Assembly: GCF_001438695.1 (NCBI RefSeq)
Contig: NZ_JQBH01000005.1
Location: forward strand, 1 to 64,000
From: Fructobacillus fructosus KCTC 3544
Lineage (GTDB): Bacteria > Bacillota > Bacilli > Lactobacillales > Lactobacillaceae
Length of the DNA stretch: 64,000 nucleotides
Reading direction: 5' to 3'
Positions 25,674-34,505 of the stretch are shown piece after piece. Under the pieces are notes generated by a model that worked only from the letters and a program-made list of their open reading frames with translations, made no database searches and was not told the DNA's origin. A program made the translations under genes and the position numbers. Each line of letters opens with the position of its first letter. Positions within the stretch are counted from its first letter, which is position 1.

Positions 25674-26351
25674 ATGCAACGTCTTGAATTAAAGAATGTG
25701 AATAAGGTGTTTGGTTCAGGCACCAACCGCGTACAAGCGCTTAGTCAGGTGAACTTTGAGGCGAAAGCCGGCGAATTAACGCTCATTTTGGGCCCTTCCG
25801 GTTCTGGAAAGTCGACCTTGCTGACAATTTTGGGCGGCCTTCAGCAGCCGACTTCTGGAGAAGTGCTCATTAACGGGAACCGTTTCGATGGCAAGCGGGG
25901 GAAGGCGGCGGACGACTTTCGCTTAAAGCACATTGGCTTCGTCTTGCAGTCTTACAGTCTCGTTCCCTACTTGACAGTGGCCGAACAGTTCCAACTGGTG
26001 GATAAGGTAAAAAAAGCCGGCAATTTGCCCCCTAAACAATTTGATAATGATTTGAATCGGTTAGGAATTACCTCTCTATTAGACAAGTATCCAGGCGAGC
26101 TTTCGGGTGGGCAAAGTCAGCGGGTGGCCATTGCCCGAGCACTTTACGCTAACCCAGACTTTATTTTGGCCGATGAACCGACGGCAGCACTTGATTCCGC
26201 ACGTGTTCAGGAAGTTGGACGCCTGCTGAAAGACATTGCGGAGAAGGAAGAAAAGGCTGTCGTCGTGGTAACGCATGATCTCCGTTTAAAAGAAGAAGCC
26301 GACCGAATCTACCAGCTGGTTGATGGCAAAATTTCATTGGAAAAGTCGTAG
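25674..26351 (+). CDS. ABC transporter ATP-binding protein, HrtA-like
   Basis: A 225-residue LolD/MacB-type ATPase: Walker A GPSGSGKSTLL near residue 40, Q-loop LQSYSLVPYLTV, signature [16 protein letters not shown] near 140 and Walker B FILADEPTAALD near 162. Start at ATG 25674 with GGAGG six bases upstream; the longer frame from 25611 would overlap the permease. One base separates it from the permease stop, so the two are coupled and act as one exporter. Confidence 0.92.
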   Translation: MQRLELKNVNKVFGSGTNRVQALSQVNFEAKAGELTLILGPSGSGKSTLLTILGGLQQPTSGEVLINGNRFDGKRGKAADDFRLKHIGFVLQSYSLVPYLTVAEQFQLVDKVKKAGNLPPKQFDNDLNRLGITSLLDKYPGELSGGQSQRVAIARALYANPDFILADEPTAALDSARVQEVGRLLKDIAEKEEKAVVVVTHDLRLKEEADRIYQLVDGKISLEKS

Positions 26352-26428
26352 AAGATTTTGTTCGCGCCATGGTCTAGAGCAATCACTCCTTTTTCTTTGC
26401 TGCTTTAGCGCCTAATACCGCATTGTGC

Positions 26429-26434
26429 TATACT
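26429..26434 (+). promoter_or_regulatory. -10 box of the second CPBP gene
   Basis: TATACT at 26429-26434, 35 bases before the start codon; AGAGGAG provides the ribosome site. The -35 is unclear. Confidence 0.4.
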
Positions 26435-26468
26435 GCCAGTGTTATGACATGTATAGAGGAGATTTAAA

Positions 26469-27236
26469 ATGAATCGACAGATTGATTTTAAGAAGCTTGT
26501 GACGTTGACAGTCAGCTTCCTAGTGTTGGACATTATTGTTCAAAAAGTTTTAGTTCACCAAGCCGTGAACTGGGCATTCTACCAGTTTAATCTGGACCAA
26601 TTTACAGCACAATTTATCGCCAAAATGTGCGAATTGTTGGTCGTTCTTGGCTTAAATGCGCTGATTACCAAGCAACGAATTTATTTGAAGCCTAGTTGGA
26701 CCATTTCTGAGGGCGCTTACTGGCTCTTCATGGTGGCTGTGGTTCTGCCATTCTTGTCTGCTGATAATGTTTGGACAGCGCTGGCAACTGGGATGATGGG
26801 TGGTTTTTCAGAGGAATTCTTGGCCCGTGGTGTGCTACTGGGCTTGTTCCTGGTTTACTTGTTGCGGGACGGCTACAGTCGCCACAACTTGGTCAAGGGA
26901 GTCCTGTATTCAAACCTGGCCTTTGCCTTGATGCACTTTACGAATTTGACCCACATGGATTTCAGTTCTGTTTTGCTGCAATCCATCCTTGCCTTTATCG
27001 CCGGCCTGTCTTATGCAGCGATTTACGTTCAAACGGGTTCGATTTGGGCCGCTGTTGCCATGCACTTCGTGGAAGACTTTATTCTAACGGCGAATGGCGC
27101 AACTGGTAACCTGTCCATGTATGCGACGATGGCCTTTTCATACTTTAAGATTTTGTTGATTGTCATTTTGTTCATTTACTGGAAGAAGCATGAGCCGGTT
27201 CTTTCGCGCCGAATTCGCGGAATTGAGGGTGAGTAG
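26469..27236 (+). CDS. CPBP family intramembrane glutamic endopeptidase
   Basis: A 255-residue polytopic protein with motifs SEEFLARG (Glu-Glu-x-x-x-Arg near residue 115), FALMHFTN near 156 and WAAVAMHFVEDF near 195, the ABI/CPBP catalytic set. About seven helices. It is the second such protease in this window. It is followed six bases later by an anchored extracellular protein and shares its terminator, so a processing or partner relation is possible but unproven. Own promoter; not clearly part of the HrtRBA-like operon. Confidence 0.85.
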   Translation: MNRQIDFKKLVTLTVSFLVLDIIVQKVLVHQAVNWAFYQFNLDQFTAQFIAKMCELLVVLGLNALITKQRIYLKPSWTISEGAYWLFMVAVVLPFLSADNVWTALATGMMGGFSEEFLARGVLLGLFLVYLLRDGYSRHNLVKGVLYSNLAFALMHFTNLTHMDFSSVLLQSILAFIAGLSYAAIYVQTGSIWAAVAMHFVEDFILTANGATGNLSMYATMAFSYFKILLIVILFIYWKKHEPVLSRRIRGIEGE

Positions 27237-27242
27237 GTCACC

Positions 27243-27884
27243 ATGTTTCGGTCAAAAAAATTTGGACAAATTGCGATTACTTTGATTGGCTTTTGCCTCG
27301 TTTTAACGATTGCCTTTTTAATTGGACAAGGAAAAGGAGCGAAGCATCAAGCCAAGCAGGGACATAGTGTCCAAACGACAAGGATTCAATCGTCTCGTTC
27401 TACTAGTTCGAGTGGTGATTCGGCGGCCCAGCAACCAGCCGATAACGGTCAAAATTCGACACAAGCAGATTTGGCTACCTACAACGCCTTACCCACCCCT
27501 ACAAAAGTCGCCTTGTTGATTTTTAATCAATTCCATAACCATAGCAATACCCATTATTCTGTTTATATGGGCGACCGGGATAAAATTGTGGTTGTTGATG
27601 ATGGGGAGGGTGGATTGGCTAGTTCGTCTGTTGCGGAAATGTATACCGATAATCATGATGGGTCTTATTCCTACGCAACGATTGAATCCTCGGCAACGGC
27701 TTTTTCTGATTACACACCAAGTAACTCCTATTGGAAGACAGTTGGCTCGGTTAATGTATCGGAAATGCTTGCCATTTATCAGAGTCGTGTAAACGAGGTG
27801 AATCAGTTAACGAACTTACTTGATCTATCGAAATCAACACAATCGTTTACCTTCCTACCGACCAATCAAACAACAGCGCCATAA
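27243..27884 (+). CDS. Hypothetical membrane-anchored extracellular protein
   Basis: 213 residues: a single N-terminal helix (about 10-28), a basic then Ser/Gln-rich linker (30-75: QSSRSTSSSGDSAAQQ), and a ~125-residue extracellular domain with aromatic-rich strands (HYSVYMGDRDKIVVVDDGEGG, SYSYATIESS). No cleavage site is obvious, so it probably stays anchored. No family recognised with confidence. It is co-transcribed with the CPBP protease just upstream. Confidence 0.75.
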   Translation: MFRSKKFGQIAITLIGFCLVLTIAFLIGQGKGAKHQAKQGHSVQTTRIQSSRSTSSSGDSAAQQPADNGQNSTQADLATYNALPTPTKVALLIFNQFHNHSNTHYSVYMGDRDKIVVVDDGEGGLASSSVAEMYTDNHDGSYSYATIESSATAFSDYTPSNSYWKTVGSVNVSEMLAIYQSRVNEVNQLTNLLDLSKSTQSFTFLPTNQTTAP

Positions 27885-27885
27885 T

Positions 27886-27919
27886 AAAAGGACGAATCGC
27901 TAACGATTCGTCCTTTTTT
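27886..27919. terminator. Bidirectional terminator
   Basis: AAAAGGACGAATCG (27886-27899) pairs with CGATTCGTCCTTTT (27904-27917). It separates the anchored-protein gene from the convergent metal-binding-protein gene. Confidence 0.9.
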
Positions 27920-27921
27920 GA

Positions 27922-28812
27922 TTAAGCAATGGCTTTTTCAATTTGATTCAATTCGGAAAGCTTCCAGTCAACATAAGAGGTGTTGTCTGGTGACGTTTCC
28001 GTGACGTTCACGACGGGGATGTTTTCCTGTTTAGCTAGTTTTACTAACTTGGCGACATCACCACCTGTGGTTTGTGTGTTTTGAACAACGAACGCAACTT
28101 TGTGTTCCGTCAGCGCGTTTTGAACTTCCTTCAGGGCCGCTGGCGTTGGGTCGGAGTCTTCGGCAATGGCTTCGGCAAAGTCGTCACCGACTAGCTTCAT
28201 GTCCAAGTCCTTTAACATGTATTCGTAAACGGATTCCGTCTCGAAAACGTTTTTGTCGGCTGTTTTTGCTTTTAATTCAGCAATTTTATCGGTTACTGGT
28301 TGAAGCTTTTCTTTGTAGGCAGCTGCGTTTTTCTGATAATCAGCCTTGTGTTCGGGATCCTTCTTTGACAATTCGTTGGCTAACTTTTGCGCTGCATTAA
28401 CCATGTTGGCGGGGTCGTTCCAAAGGTGTGGATTTGACTTGCTGTCTTTGTTCAACAAGTCAGAGACGAGCAAAAGCTGGGTCTTTTTTGATGATTTGGC
28501 CAATTTATTGAGCCAGGCATCGTAGCCAAGACCATTGCCAAAGGCAATATCGGCCTTGGAGACTTTTTTGGCAACATCGTTGGTTGGCTCGTAGTCTTCT
28601 GGTGAAACCGATTGTTTGGTAATGATGGCCGAGACGTGCGCATGGTCACCGGCAACCGTCTTGGCTAATTCGGCATAGACGTTGGTGGAAGCCACAATCG
28701 TTAACTTGCCGTCTTTGGCTGATTGGTCAGACGACTTTGGCCAGAGTGCAATGGCGAGTATGGCAACTAAAAGGGCGACCATACCCGAGATTAAGATGAT
28801 TTTTTTCTTCAT
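27922..28812 (-). CDS. Zinc/manganese ABC transporter substrate-binding protein (ZnuA/AdcA family)
   Basis: A 296-residue cluster-A-I binding protein. An N-terminal hydrophobic segment (ILISGMVALLVAILAIALW) is followed by STNVYAELAKTVAGDHAHVSAI, the first metal-site region, a charged middle helix (about 130-190) and VVNVTETSPDNTSYVDW near the end. There is no lipobox cysteine, so it would be held by an uncleaved or SPase I-cleaved signal rather than as a lipoprotein. Start at ATG 28812 (GAAGGA upstream), shorter than the 28830 frame. No permease or ATPase gene is adjacent, unlike most relatives; the partner genes must lie elsewhere. Confidence 0.88.
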   Translation of the reverse strand: MKKKIILISGMVALLVAILAIALWPKSSDQSAKDGKLTIVASTNVYAELAKTVAGDHAHVSAIITKQSVSPEDYEPTNDVAKKVSKADIAFGNGLGYDAWLNKLAKSSKKTQLLLVSDLLNKDSKSNPHLWNDPANMVNAAQKLANELSKKDPEHKADYQKNAAAYKEKLQPVTDKIAELKAKTADKNVFETESVYEYMLKDLDMKLVGDDFAEAIAEDSDPTPAALKEVQNALTEHKVAFVVQNTQTTGGDVAKLVKLAKQENIPVVNVTETSPDNTSYVDWKLSELNQIEKAIA

Positions 28813-28894
28813 AATTTTTCCTTCATGCAATCGTTAGTTGAAACAACTCCTTAAGCATAGAAGAGCGCTCATCTTATAGTCAACTCTTTACCGC

Positions 28895-29548
28895 TTACTC
28901 AGTTTTGCTTATAAGGGTAAAGTCGTTTTGCGATGCGGAATGAATTGCCGTCTTTAGTTCTGATAAAATGGCGGTCATTGTCTCAGAACTTTGCCCACTG
29001 TCTTGATAGATAAAAGACAGGGTAAAGTCTGGTAAGGCTTGCCCGTTTGGTTGTAACAGTGCCGGGTGAGCAATTTCTTCCACTCGATAGGGCGCGGCAA
29101 GATTGGCGGAACCAATCACCAACAGGGCATCGACTTTTCCGTCTTGGAGCAAGCGTAGGCCCTCGTTTCGTTGGACGAGGGACTTTTGAAGGTGGGTGAA
29201 AAAGTGGTCGGACAGGTGCTCCTTGATGGCCGGGTAGTAAGCCAAGTCAACCATTTCTGAAAGACCAAGGGCAAACTTTTGCTCCGCTTCTTTTTGAATG
29301 GCGACCTGTGCTTGCTGGTATTCTTGAACAATTTTTTTGGCATGTTCTAAAAGAATTTGACCGGGATGGGTGAAGGCCATTTTTTGGTGGCCAGGGTCGC
29401 GCCAAATCAATTCACTTGTTAATTCTTTCTCAAGACGTTGCATGGCGAGGGAGACGGTTGGTTGCGAAATGTTAAATCTTTTAGAAACTTGTGAAAAAGA
29501 ACCAAGTTCGGCCAGTGCGAGATAGTATTCCAAATCTTGAATGCGCAT
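28895..29548 (-). CDS. Short LysR family regulator beside the malolactic gene (MleR-like)
   Basis: 217 residues. The N-terminal winged helix is complete (IQDLEYYLALAELGSFSQVSKRFNISQPTVSLAMQRLEKEL), followed by the linker helix to about residue 88. The effector domain is only ~125 residues against ~200 in usual LysR proteins, so one lobe is reduced or lost. It is divergent from the malolactic enzyme gene, the place of mleR in other lactic acid bacteria. Whether it still responds to malate is open. No frameshift is visible within the frame. Confidence 0.82.
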   Translation of the reverse strand: MRIQDLEYYLALAELGSFSQVSKRFNISQPTVSLAMQRLEKELTSELIWRDPGHQKMAFTHPGQILLEHAKKIVQEYQQAQVAIQKEAEQKFALGLSEMVDLAYYPAIKEHLSDHFFTHLQKSLVQRNEGLRLLQDGKVDALLVIGSANLAAPYRVEEIAHPALLQPNGQALPDFTLSFIYQDSGQSSETMTAILSELKTAIHSASQNDFTLISKTE

Positions 29549-29679
29549 GAATTTGTCCTTTTTAAATAATCAAAAAATTAAAAAAATAACAAGGGTTGAA
29601 GTAAAAGAATTATATCAGAAAAAACGACTCAAAAAGCAACAAATGTGCCAAATTGTCCGATAAAACCGGGCTTTCCAGG

Positions 29680-29708
29680 TTGACTGATGGCTGTTTTCAG
29701 CGTAAACT
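29680..29708 (+). promoter_or_regulatory. Promoter of mleA
   Basis: -35 TTGACT (29680-29685), 17-base spacer, -10 TAAACT (29703-29708). The ~70-base leader holds a small hairpin GCATC-TAAC-GATGC (29733-29746) and AAAAAGGAG before the start. Confidence 0.7.
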
Positions 29709-29781
29709 GATTCGTAACTTAGGTAAGTAACTGCATCTAACGATGCGACCTGGATGAAAGAGAAAAAGGAGTTCGTCTTAC

Positions 29782-31407
29782 ATGAAGACACCAATCGAAA
29801 TTTTGAACGATCCCTTCTTGAACAAAGGGACAGGTTTCACAAAGGAAGAACGTAAGGAACTCGGCGTAGCCGGTTTGTTGCCTCCTCGCGTGCAGACTTT
29901 GGAAGAACAAGAAGCACAAACTTATGCCCAATACCAGTCAAAGCCATCTGACTTGGAAAAGCGCTTGTTCTTGATGGAAATCTTCAACACGAACCACACG
30001 TTGTTCTTCTACATGTTCTCACAACACGTGGTGGAATTCATGCCAATCGTTTACGATCCCGTGATCGCCGACACGATTGAAAACTACTCAGATTTGTTTG
30101 TTGACCCACAAAACGCGGTTTACTTGTCAATTGACGAACCAGAAGGTATGGAAGAAGCGTTGAAGAACGCTGCTAACGGTCGTGACATCAAGTTGATCGT
30201 TGTAACGGATGCCGAAGGTATCTTGGGTATCGGTGACTGGGGTGTTAACGGTGTTGACATCGCTGTTGGTAAGTTGATGGTTTACACGGCCGCTGCCGGT
30301 GTTAACCCAGCTGACGTTTTGCCAGTTGTTTTGGATAACGGAACAAACAACAAGGAATTGTTGGAAAACCCTAATTACTTGGGTAACCGTCACGAACGTG
30401 TTCGCGGCGAAAAGTACGACAAGTTTGTTGATGACTTTGTCCAAGCTGCTGAAAAGACGTTCCCTAACCTTTACTTGCACTGGGAAGACTTTGCCCGTCA
30501 AAACGGTGCTAAGATCTTGAACAAGTACAAGAACGACATCACGACGTTTAACGATGACATCCAGGGAACTGGTATCATCACGTTGGCCGCTGCATTGGGT
30601 GCCATGAACATTACTGGTGAAAAGTTGTCAGAACAGACATACTTGTCATTTGGTGCTGGTTCAGCCGGATGTGGAATCGCCGGACGTATCTACGACGAAA
30701 TGTTGCAAGAAGGTTTGTCAGAAGAAGAAGCCAAGTCACACATCTACTTGGTTGACAAGCAAGGTTTGCTCTTCGACGACATGGACGACTTGACACCAGA
30801 ACAAAAGCCATTTGCTCGCAAGCGTTCAGAATTTGCCAATGCTGATCAATTGACTGATTTGATGTCTGTTGTGAAGGAAATCCACCCAACAATCATGGTT
30901 GGAACATCAACTGTTCCTGGTGCCTTCACGAAGGAAATCGTTCAGGAAATGGCGTCTCACGTAGAACGCCCAATCATCTTCCCATTGTCAAACCCAACAA
31001 AGTTGCTTGAAGCAACTGCAAAGGACTTGCTTGACTGGACTGATGGTAAGGCCTTGGTTGCCAATGGTGTGCCCGTTGACCCAATCGAATACAAGGGTGT
31101 TACTTACGATATCGGACAAGCTAACAACGCCTTGGTTTACCCAGGTCTTGGACTTGGAACGATTGCCTCAACTGCAACGGTCTTGAATGATGAAATGATT
31201 TCAGCCGCTGCCCACTCATTGGGTGGTCTTGTTGATGGTACGAAGCCAGGAGCCGCTGTTTTGCCTCCTGTCTCACAATTGACAAAGTTCTCTGAAACGG
31301 TTGCCATCGCTGTTGCACAGTCAGCAGTTGACCAAGGCATCACGAAGGAAAAGATTTCTGACGTTAAGGCTGCCATCGAAGCCTTGAAGTGGGAAGCTAA
31401 GTACTAA
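29782..31407 (+). CDS. mleA: Malolactic enzyme
   Basis: A 541-residue NAD- and Mn-dependent enzyme that converts L-malate to L-lactate and CO2 in the cytosol. It has the malic-enzyme fold: [25 protein letters not shown] near residue 150, [19 protein letters not shown] near 253 (Asp metal ligands) and [14 protein letters not shown] near 290 (NAD site). The opening [19 protein letters not shown] is typical of malolactic rather than malic enzymes. Codon use is strongly biased (Leu TTG, Lys AAG), suggesting high expression. The malate permease mleP that usually follows is absent; a terminator and an opposite-strand gene follow instead. Confidence 0.95.
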   Translation: MKTPIEILNDPFLNKGTGFTKEERKELGVAGLLPPRVQTLEEQEAQTYAQYQSKPSDLEKRLFLMEIFNTNHTLFFYMFSQHVVEFMPIVYDPVIADTIENYSDLFVDPQNAVYLSIDEPEGMEEALKNAANGRDIKLIVVTDAEGILGIGDWGVNGVDIAVGKLMVYTAAAGVNPADVLPVVLDNGTNNKELLENPNYLGNRHERVRGEKYDKFVDDFVQAAEKTFPNLYLHWEDFARQNGAKILNKYKNDITTFNDDIQGTGIITLAAALGAMNITGEKLSEQTYLSFGAGSAGCGIAGRIYDEMLQEGLSEEEAKSHIYLVDKQGLLFDDMDDLTPEQKPFARKRSEFANADQLTDLMSVVKEIHPTIMVGTSTVPGAFTKEIVQEMASHVERPIIFPLSNPTKLLEATAKDLLDWTDGKALVANGVPVDPIEYKGVTYDIGQANNALVYPGLGLGTIASTATVLNDEMISAAAHSLGGLVDGTKPGAAVLPPVSQLTKFSETVAIAVAQSAVDQGITKEKISDVKAAIEALKWEAKY

Positions 31408-31426
31408 TCCTTAAACTTTGCAAAAG

Positions 31427-31454
31427 AAAAGCCGCCAGTAATGGCGGCTTTTTT
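31427..31454. terminator. Bidirectional terminator between mleA and thrE-like gene
   Basis: AAAAGCCGCCA (31427-31437), loop GTAA, TGGCGGCTTTT (31442-31452). Confidence 0.9.
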
Positions 31455-31464
31455 GTGTTTATAT

Positions 31465-32826
31465 TTAATCGACTTTCCGCCAATCCTTGTCAAAGAGGAA
31501 ACGGGCGACGTAGAGTCCAAATGGCAGAAAGACCATTATGAGAGCGGCCCTGGTGAGCCAAGTGGCCCCTGCGCCAATGTTATTGAGACCCAAGTTGTAC
31601 ACACCACGGTAAATGTAGAGTCCAGGAACCATGATGACAATGGCGGGGACCGTTAGTGAGATTCTTGGAAAGTCCGTGTAGCGGTTCAGCAGTGAAGCCG
31701 CCACGCCCGCAATGAGCGCACCGACAAAGGCAGCTGCAGCAGGGGGCATCTGAGAAAGATCAACTAGTTCTAGACGAGTGGTGTTGGCCACTGCCCCGAT
31801 GAGACCAGCGGTAATGGCCATCTTTGGTTGGGAATTAAACATCATTGAGAAGCCGAAGACGCCGGCGAAGGAAGCGGCTAGACGACAGGCGATGAGTGGG
31901 TAAAGCGATAGTCCCTGAGGTAAAAAGTTTTGTGGATGCAGATGAAAAACAAGGGCCAACAGCCAGCCGATTAGGGTGGCGGAGAAGATAATCATTAAGG
32001 CGAAAGCCAGTCGTTCTAGTCCCGAGCGCATGTCGTTTTTTGACAGGTCTAAAATTGAAGTGATGAAAGGAAAACCCGGAATCACAAAGAGCATGGCGCC
32101 GATGTAACCGGCTTCGTGGGCGGATGACAGATGAATCCATTGGCCCAAGATAAACAGAGTCAGCACATAGGTTAAGCAGGCTGCAGCAACACCTAGAGCA
32201 GTTGTCGCAACGGCATTCCAACGCCGACCGCCTAATTTCTTGCGGGTGAAGTTGCCGGCAAAGGCCCCGGTAAAGCAACCAAACATCTCAATTGGACCAC
32301 CACCTAGCAAAAAGATGAAACCAGCACAGGCGATGGCGGCTGCTAAACCAGCCATGAAAGCCGAATAATTACCGGGTTGTTTTTGGATTTTGTCGAGTTG
32401 TTGATGTACGATTTGTGGCTTTTTATCGGCATATTTTTCAGCAAAGTCAGCAACAAATTTTTCAATTAACGTCATCTTATGGGTGTTAACGCCAGTCGCC
32501 GCTAATGAGAGTGACTCTGTGAACGACTCGGTCCCATCAAAGCAGGTGAGTGTAATGGCGGTAAAACCGATATCTGCCGAGATGGTTAATCCCAGGGCTC
32601 GGGCAACCGTGTTCATTGCGGCACGAACACGCCAGGCACCCGTTCCGCACGAAAGTAACATGATGCCGACTCGACCAACAATGGAAGCGCGCACGTGTAA
32701 CGAGGCGTGGCGAGCCGAGTTGTTTTCTTTTGCAATGACTTTTTCCCAACGAACGGCCATGTGCTGGTGAAGACGTTCGGGATTTTCAATGTCATTTAAT
32801 GCTGATTGGCTAGTGCTTGAGTTCAT
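31465..32826 (-). CDS. Threonine/serine exporter family protein (ThrE, fused DUF1212 form)
   Basis: 453 residues combining the N-terminal ThrE/DUF1212 soluble-plus-membrane part (SIVGRVGIMLLSCGTGAWRVRAAMNTVARALGL near 50, with the conserved small-residue and AxR pattern) and the C-terminal ThrE_2 membrane part, about ten helices in all. ThrE proteins export threonine and serine by proton-motive force. AGGGAG is 11 bases from ATG 32826. It is divergent from a TetR gene, with a perfect palindrome between them. Confidence 0.88.
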   Translation of the reverse strand: MNSSTSQSALNDIENPERLHQHMAVRWEKVIAKENNSARHASLHVRASIVGRVGIMLLSCGTGAWRVRAAMNTVARALGLTISADIGFTAITLTCFDGTESFTESLSLAATGVNTHKMTLIEKFVADFAEKYADKKPQIVHQQLDKIQKQPGNYSAFMAGLAAAIACAGFIFLLGGGPIEMFGCFTGAFAGNFTRKKLGGRRWNAVATTALGVAAACLTYVLTLFILGQWIHLSSAHEAGYIGAMLFVIPGFPFITSILDLSKNDMRSGLERLAFALMIIFSATLIGWLLALVFHLHPQNFLPQGLSLYPLIACRLAASFAGVFGFSMMFNSQPKMAITAGLIGAVANTTRLELVDLSQMPPAAAAFVGALIAGVAASLLNRYTDFPRISLTVPAIVIMVPGLYIYRGVYNLGLNNIGAGATWLTRAALIMVFLPFGLYVARFLFDKDWRKVD

Positions 32827-32941
32827 GGTTGATTGGACTCCCTAAAAGTTGAGAATATAGCCTTATGATAGGCTTGTGAGCGTGATTTTTCAAGTTTGGT
32901 TACTTGTCCAGGATCTTCATTGAATGGGTAGCTGACTCGAC

Positions 32942-32957
32942 TTTTTCAATTGAAAAA
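32942..32957. promoter_or_regulatory. Palindrome TTTTTCAATTGAAAAA between the exporter and the TetR gene
   Basis: A 16-bp perfect palindrome immediately upstream of a TATACT box (32965-32970) that would serve the TetR gene. Probable operator of that TetR protein. Confidence 0.5.
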
Positions 32958-33007
32958 ATTATATTATACTGAAAGCAGGTAATTGCCTATTGAGGTCGAG
33001 GGGTGCT

Positions 33008-33604
33008 ATGGAAGAGCAGCTGAGCAAAACAAGAAAAGCCAAAGAGGAAATTATTTTAGCCAAGGCGAGCGAAGTCTTCGCTGAAGAAGGCTTTTTACAA
33101 GTCACGATGCAGAGGATTATCGATGCTTGTCAGATTAGCCGAGGTGGTTTGTATCTTTATTTCCACTCCGTTGACGAACTGTTTGTTGAGGTAATCCGCA
33201 GTCGTTCCGTCCATCAGTTTGATTTGGTGCGGGAGCAACTGCGATCAAACCCGGATTTTCAGTCCGTCTTTGCGGAGTATTTAGCCGAGCATAAGCAGCG
33301 CTTGCTGGTTTTGGCGGCGGGCGGTCCTTCGTTGATTCGTGCAATGTATGAATACTCCTTTACGCATCAATCCGAAGAAGATCGGCACCTGAAGCAAAAG
33401 CAAGTGAATGCTACGCGAGGAACGGTGCAGTCATTGCTCGATTTAGGTGCTGACCAAGGTGTTTTGCCGAAAGAAAAGGTTCGCCTTTTGGCTGAAGAAC
33501 TGATGCTCATCATTGAAGGATTGAACGTATTGGCGCTCACGGGTGAGTTGCAGGAACGGCAGATTGACCGTCAATTCGAACAATTTCAAAAACAAGTCCA
33601 CTAA
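33008..33604 (+). CDS. TetR/AcrR family transcriptional regulator
   Basis: A 198-residue repressor with HTH at about 12-58 (VTMQRIIDACQISRGGLYLYFHSVDELFVEV). GAGGGG before ATG 33008 decides the start; a TTG at 32990 in frame is rejected. The C-terminal half is helical and unrelated to known ligand classes by eye. It is divergent from the ThrE-type exporter and probably controls it, since a palindrome lies in the shared upstream region; the ligand is unknown. Confidence 0.87.
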   Translation: MEEQLSKTRKAKEEIILAKASEVFAEEGFLQVTMQRIIDACQISRGGLYLYFHSVDELFVEVIRSRSVHQFDLVREQLRSNPDFQSVFAEYLAEHKQRLLVLAAGGPSLIRAMYEYSFTHQSEEDRHLKQKQVNATRGTVQSLLDLGADQGVLPKEKVRLLAEELMLIIEGLNVLALTGELQERQIDRQFEQFQKQVH

Positions 33605-33605
33605 A

Positions 33606-33645
33606 AAACGATGAAAAGGAACGAACATTCCCTTTCATCGTTTTT
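33606..33645. terminator. Terminator between TetR gene and rpiA
   Basis: AAACGATGAAAAGG pairs with CCCTTTCATCGTTTT around a ~10-base loop, T on the plus strand and A-rich on the other, so it can serve the convergent rpiA as well. Confidence 0.8.
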
Positions 33646-33673
33646 ATTAATATTAACTGATTGCGAACGGTTA

Positions 33674-34348
33674 TCAGGCTTTTCGGTAAACCGCTTCGCC
33701 TGTGTTACCGTCTAACAAGACATCGCAAATGTTAATGAACAGCCCGTGCTCAACAACACCGGTCAAAGATTTTAGCTCTTCCGCTAACTTTGCTAAGTCA
33801 TCTACACGGGAAATGTTGATGTCGATAATGTAGTTACCCGAATCAGTCGTGAGATAGTTGCCGTCCTCTTGCTGCCGATAGACCGGCTTTAAATCGCGTT
33901 CCTTTAGGTAGTTGTAGACGTGGTGAACCCCGAATTTAACTACCTCCACGGGTAGCTTGAAGGAGCCAAGGCGGGGATGCTTTTTAGAAGAATCAACCAC
34001 CCAGATGTTCTTTTGAGAGTTAACAGCGACAATTTTTTCGAAGAGTAGAGCGGCACCGCCACCCTTAATGCCGTTCAGGTTTGGATCGACTTCATCCGCA
34101 CCATCGACCGTGACATCGATGCGGTCAACCGCATCAATGTCCACGACTTTGAGGCCAAAGCCAAGGGCCAACTGCTGGGTTTGACCAGAAGTGGCCACGC
34201 AAGTGATATCCATTGCCTCTTCGTGTGCCTTTTTGGCTAACAAATCGATGAAGATGGAAGCGGTCGATCCCGATCCAAGCCCAACGATGGCCTGATTCGG
34301 AATCAACTCGACGGCCATTTGAGCAGCTTTTACTTTATGGTCATTCAC
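33674..34348 (-). CDS. rpiA: Ribose-5-phosphate isomerase A
   Basis: A 224-residue enzyme interconverting ribose-5-phosphate and ribulose-5-phosphate. GLGSGSTASIFID near residue 22 binds phosphate, DGADEVDPNLNGIKGGGAALL near 79 holds the catalytic Asp/Glu/Lys set. It feeds the phosphoketolase pathway. GGAGGG lies upstream of the ATG. It is divergent from a ribokinase-like gene, which suits joint use of ribose or nucleosides. Confidence 0.96.
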   Translation of the reverse strand: MNDHKVKAAQMAVELIPNQAIVGLGSGSTASIFIDLLAKKAHEEAMDITCVATSGQTQQLALGFGLKVVDIDAVDRIDVTVDGADEVDPNLNGIKGGGAALLFEKIVAVNSQKNIWVVDSSKKHPRLGSFKLPVEVVKFGVHHVYNYLKERDLKPVYRQQEDGNYLTTDSGNYIIDINISRVDDLAKLAEELKSLTGVVEHGLFINICDVLLDGNTGEAVYRKA

Positions 34349-34505
34349 AGCAAACCCTCCATTTAAAAAGACATAAACTAATTTCTATTATAGCAGACCG
34401 ACGCAACCACCTTCGATTTCTTTGTACATTTTTGCTGGAAAAGTCCTGTCTTTCTAGTAAAATAGGAGGAGAAATCAATCCCATTAGATGGGAAAAAGGA
34501 TGACT

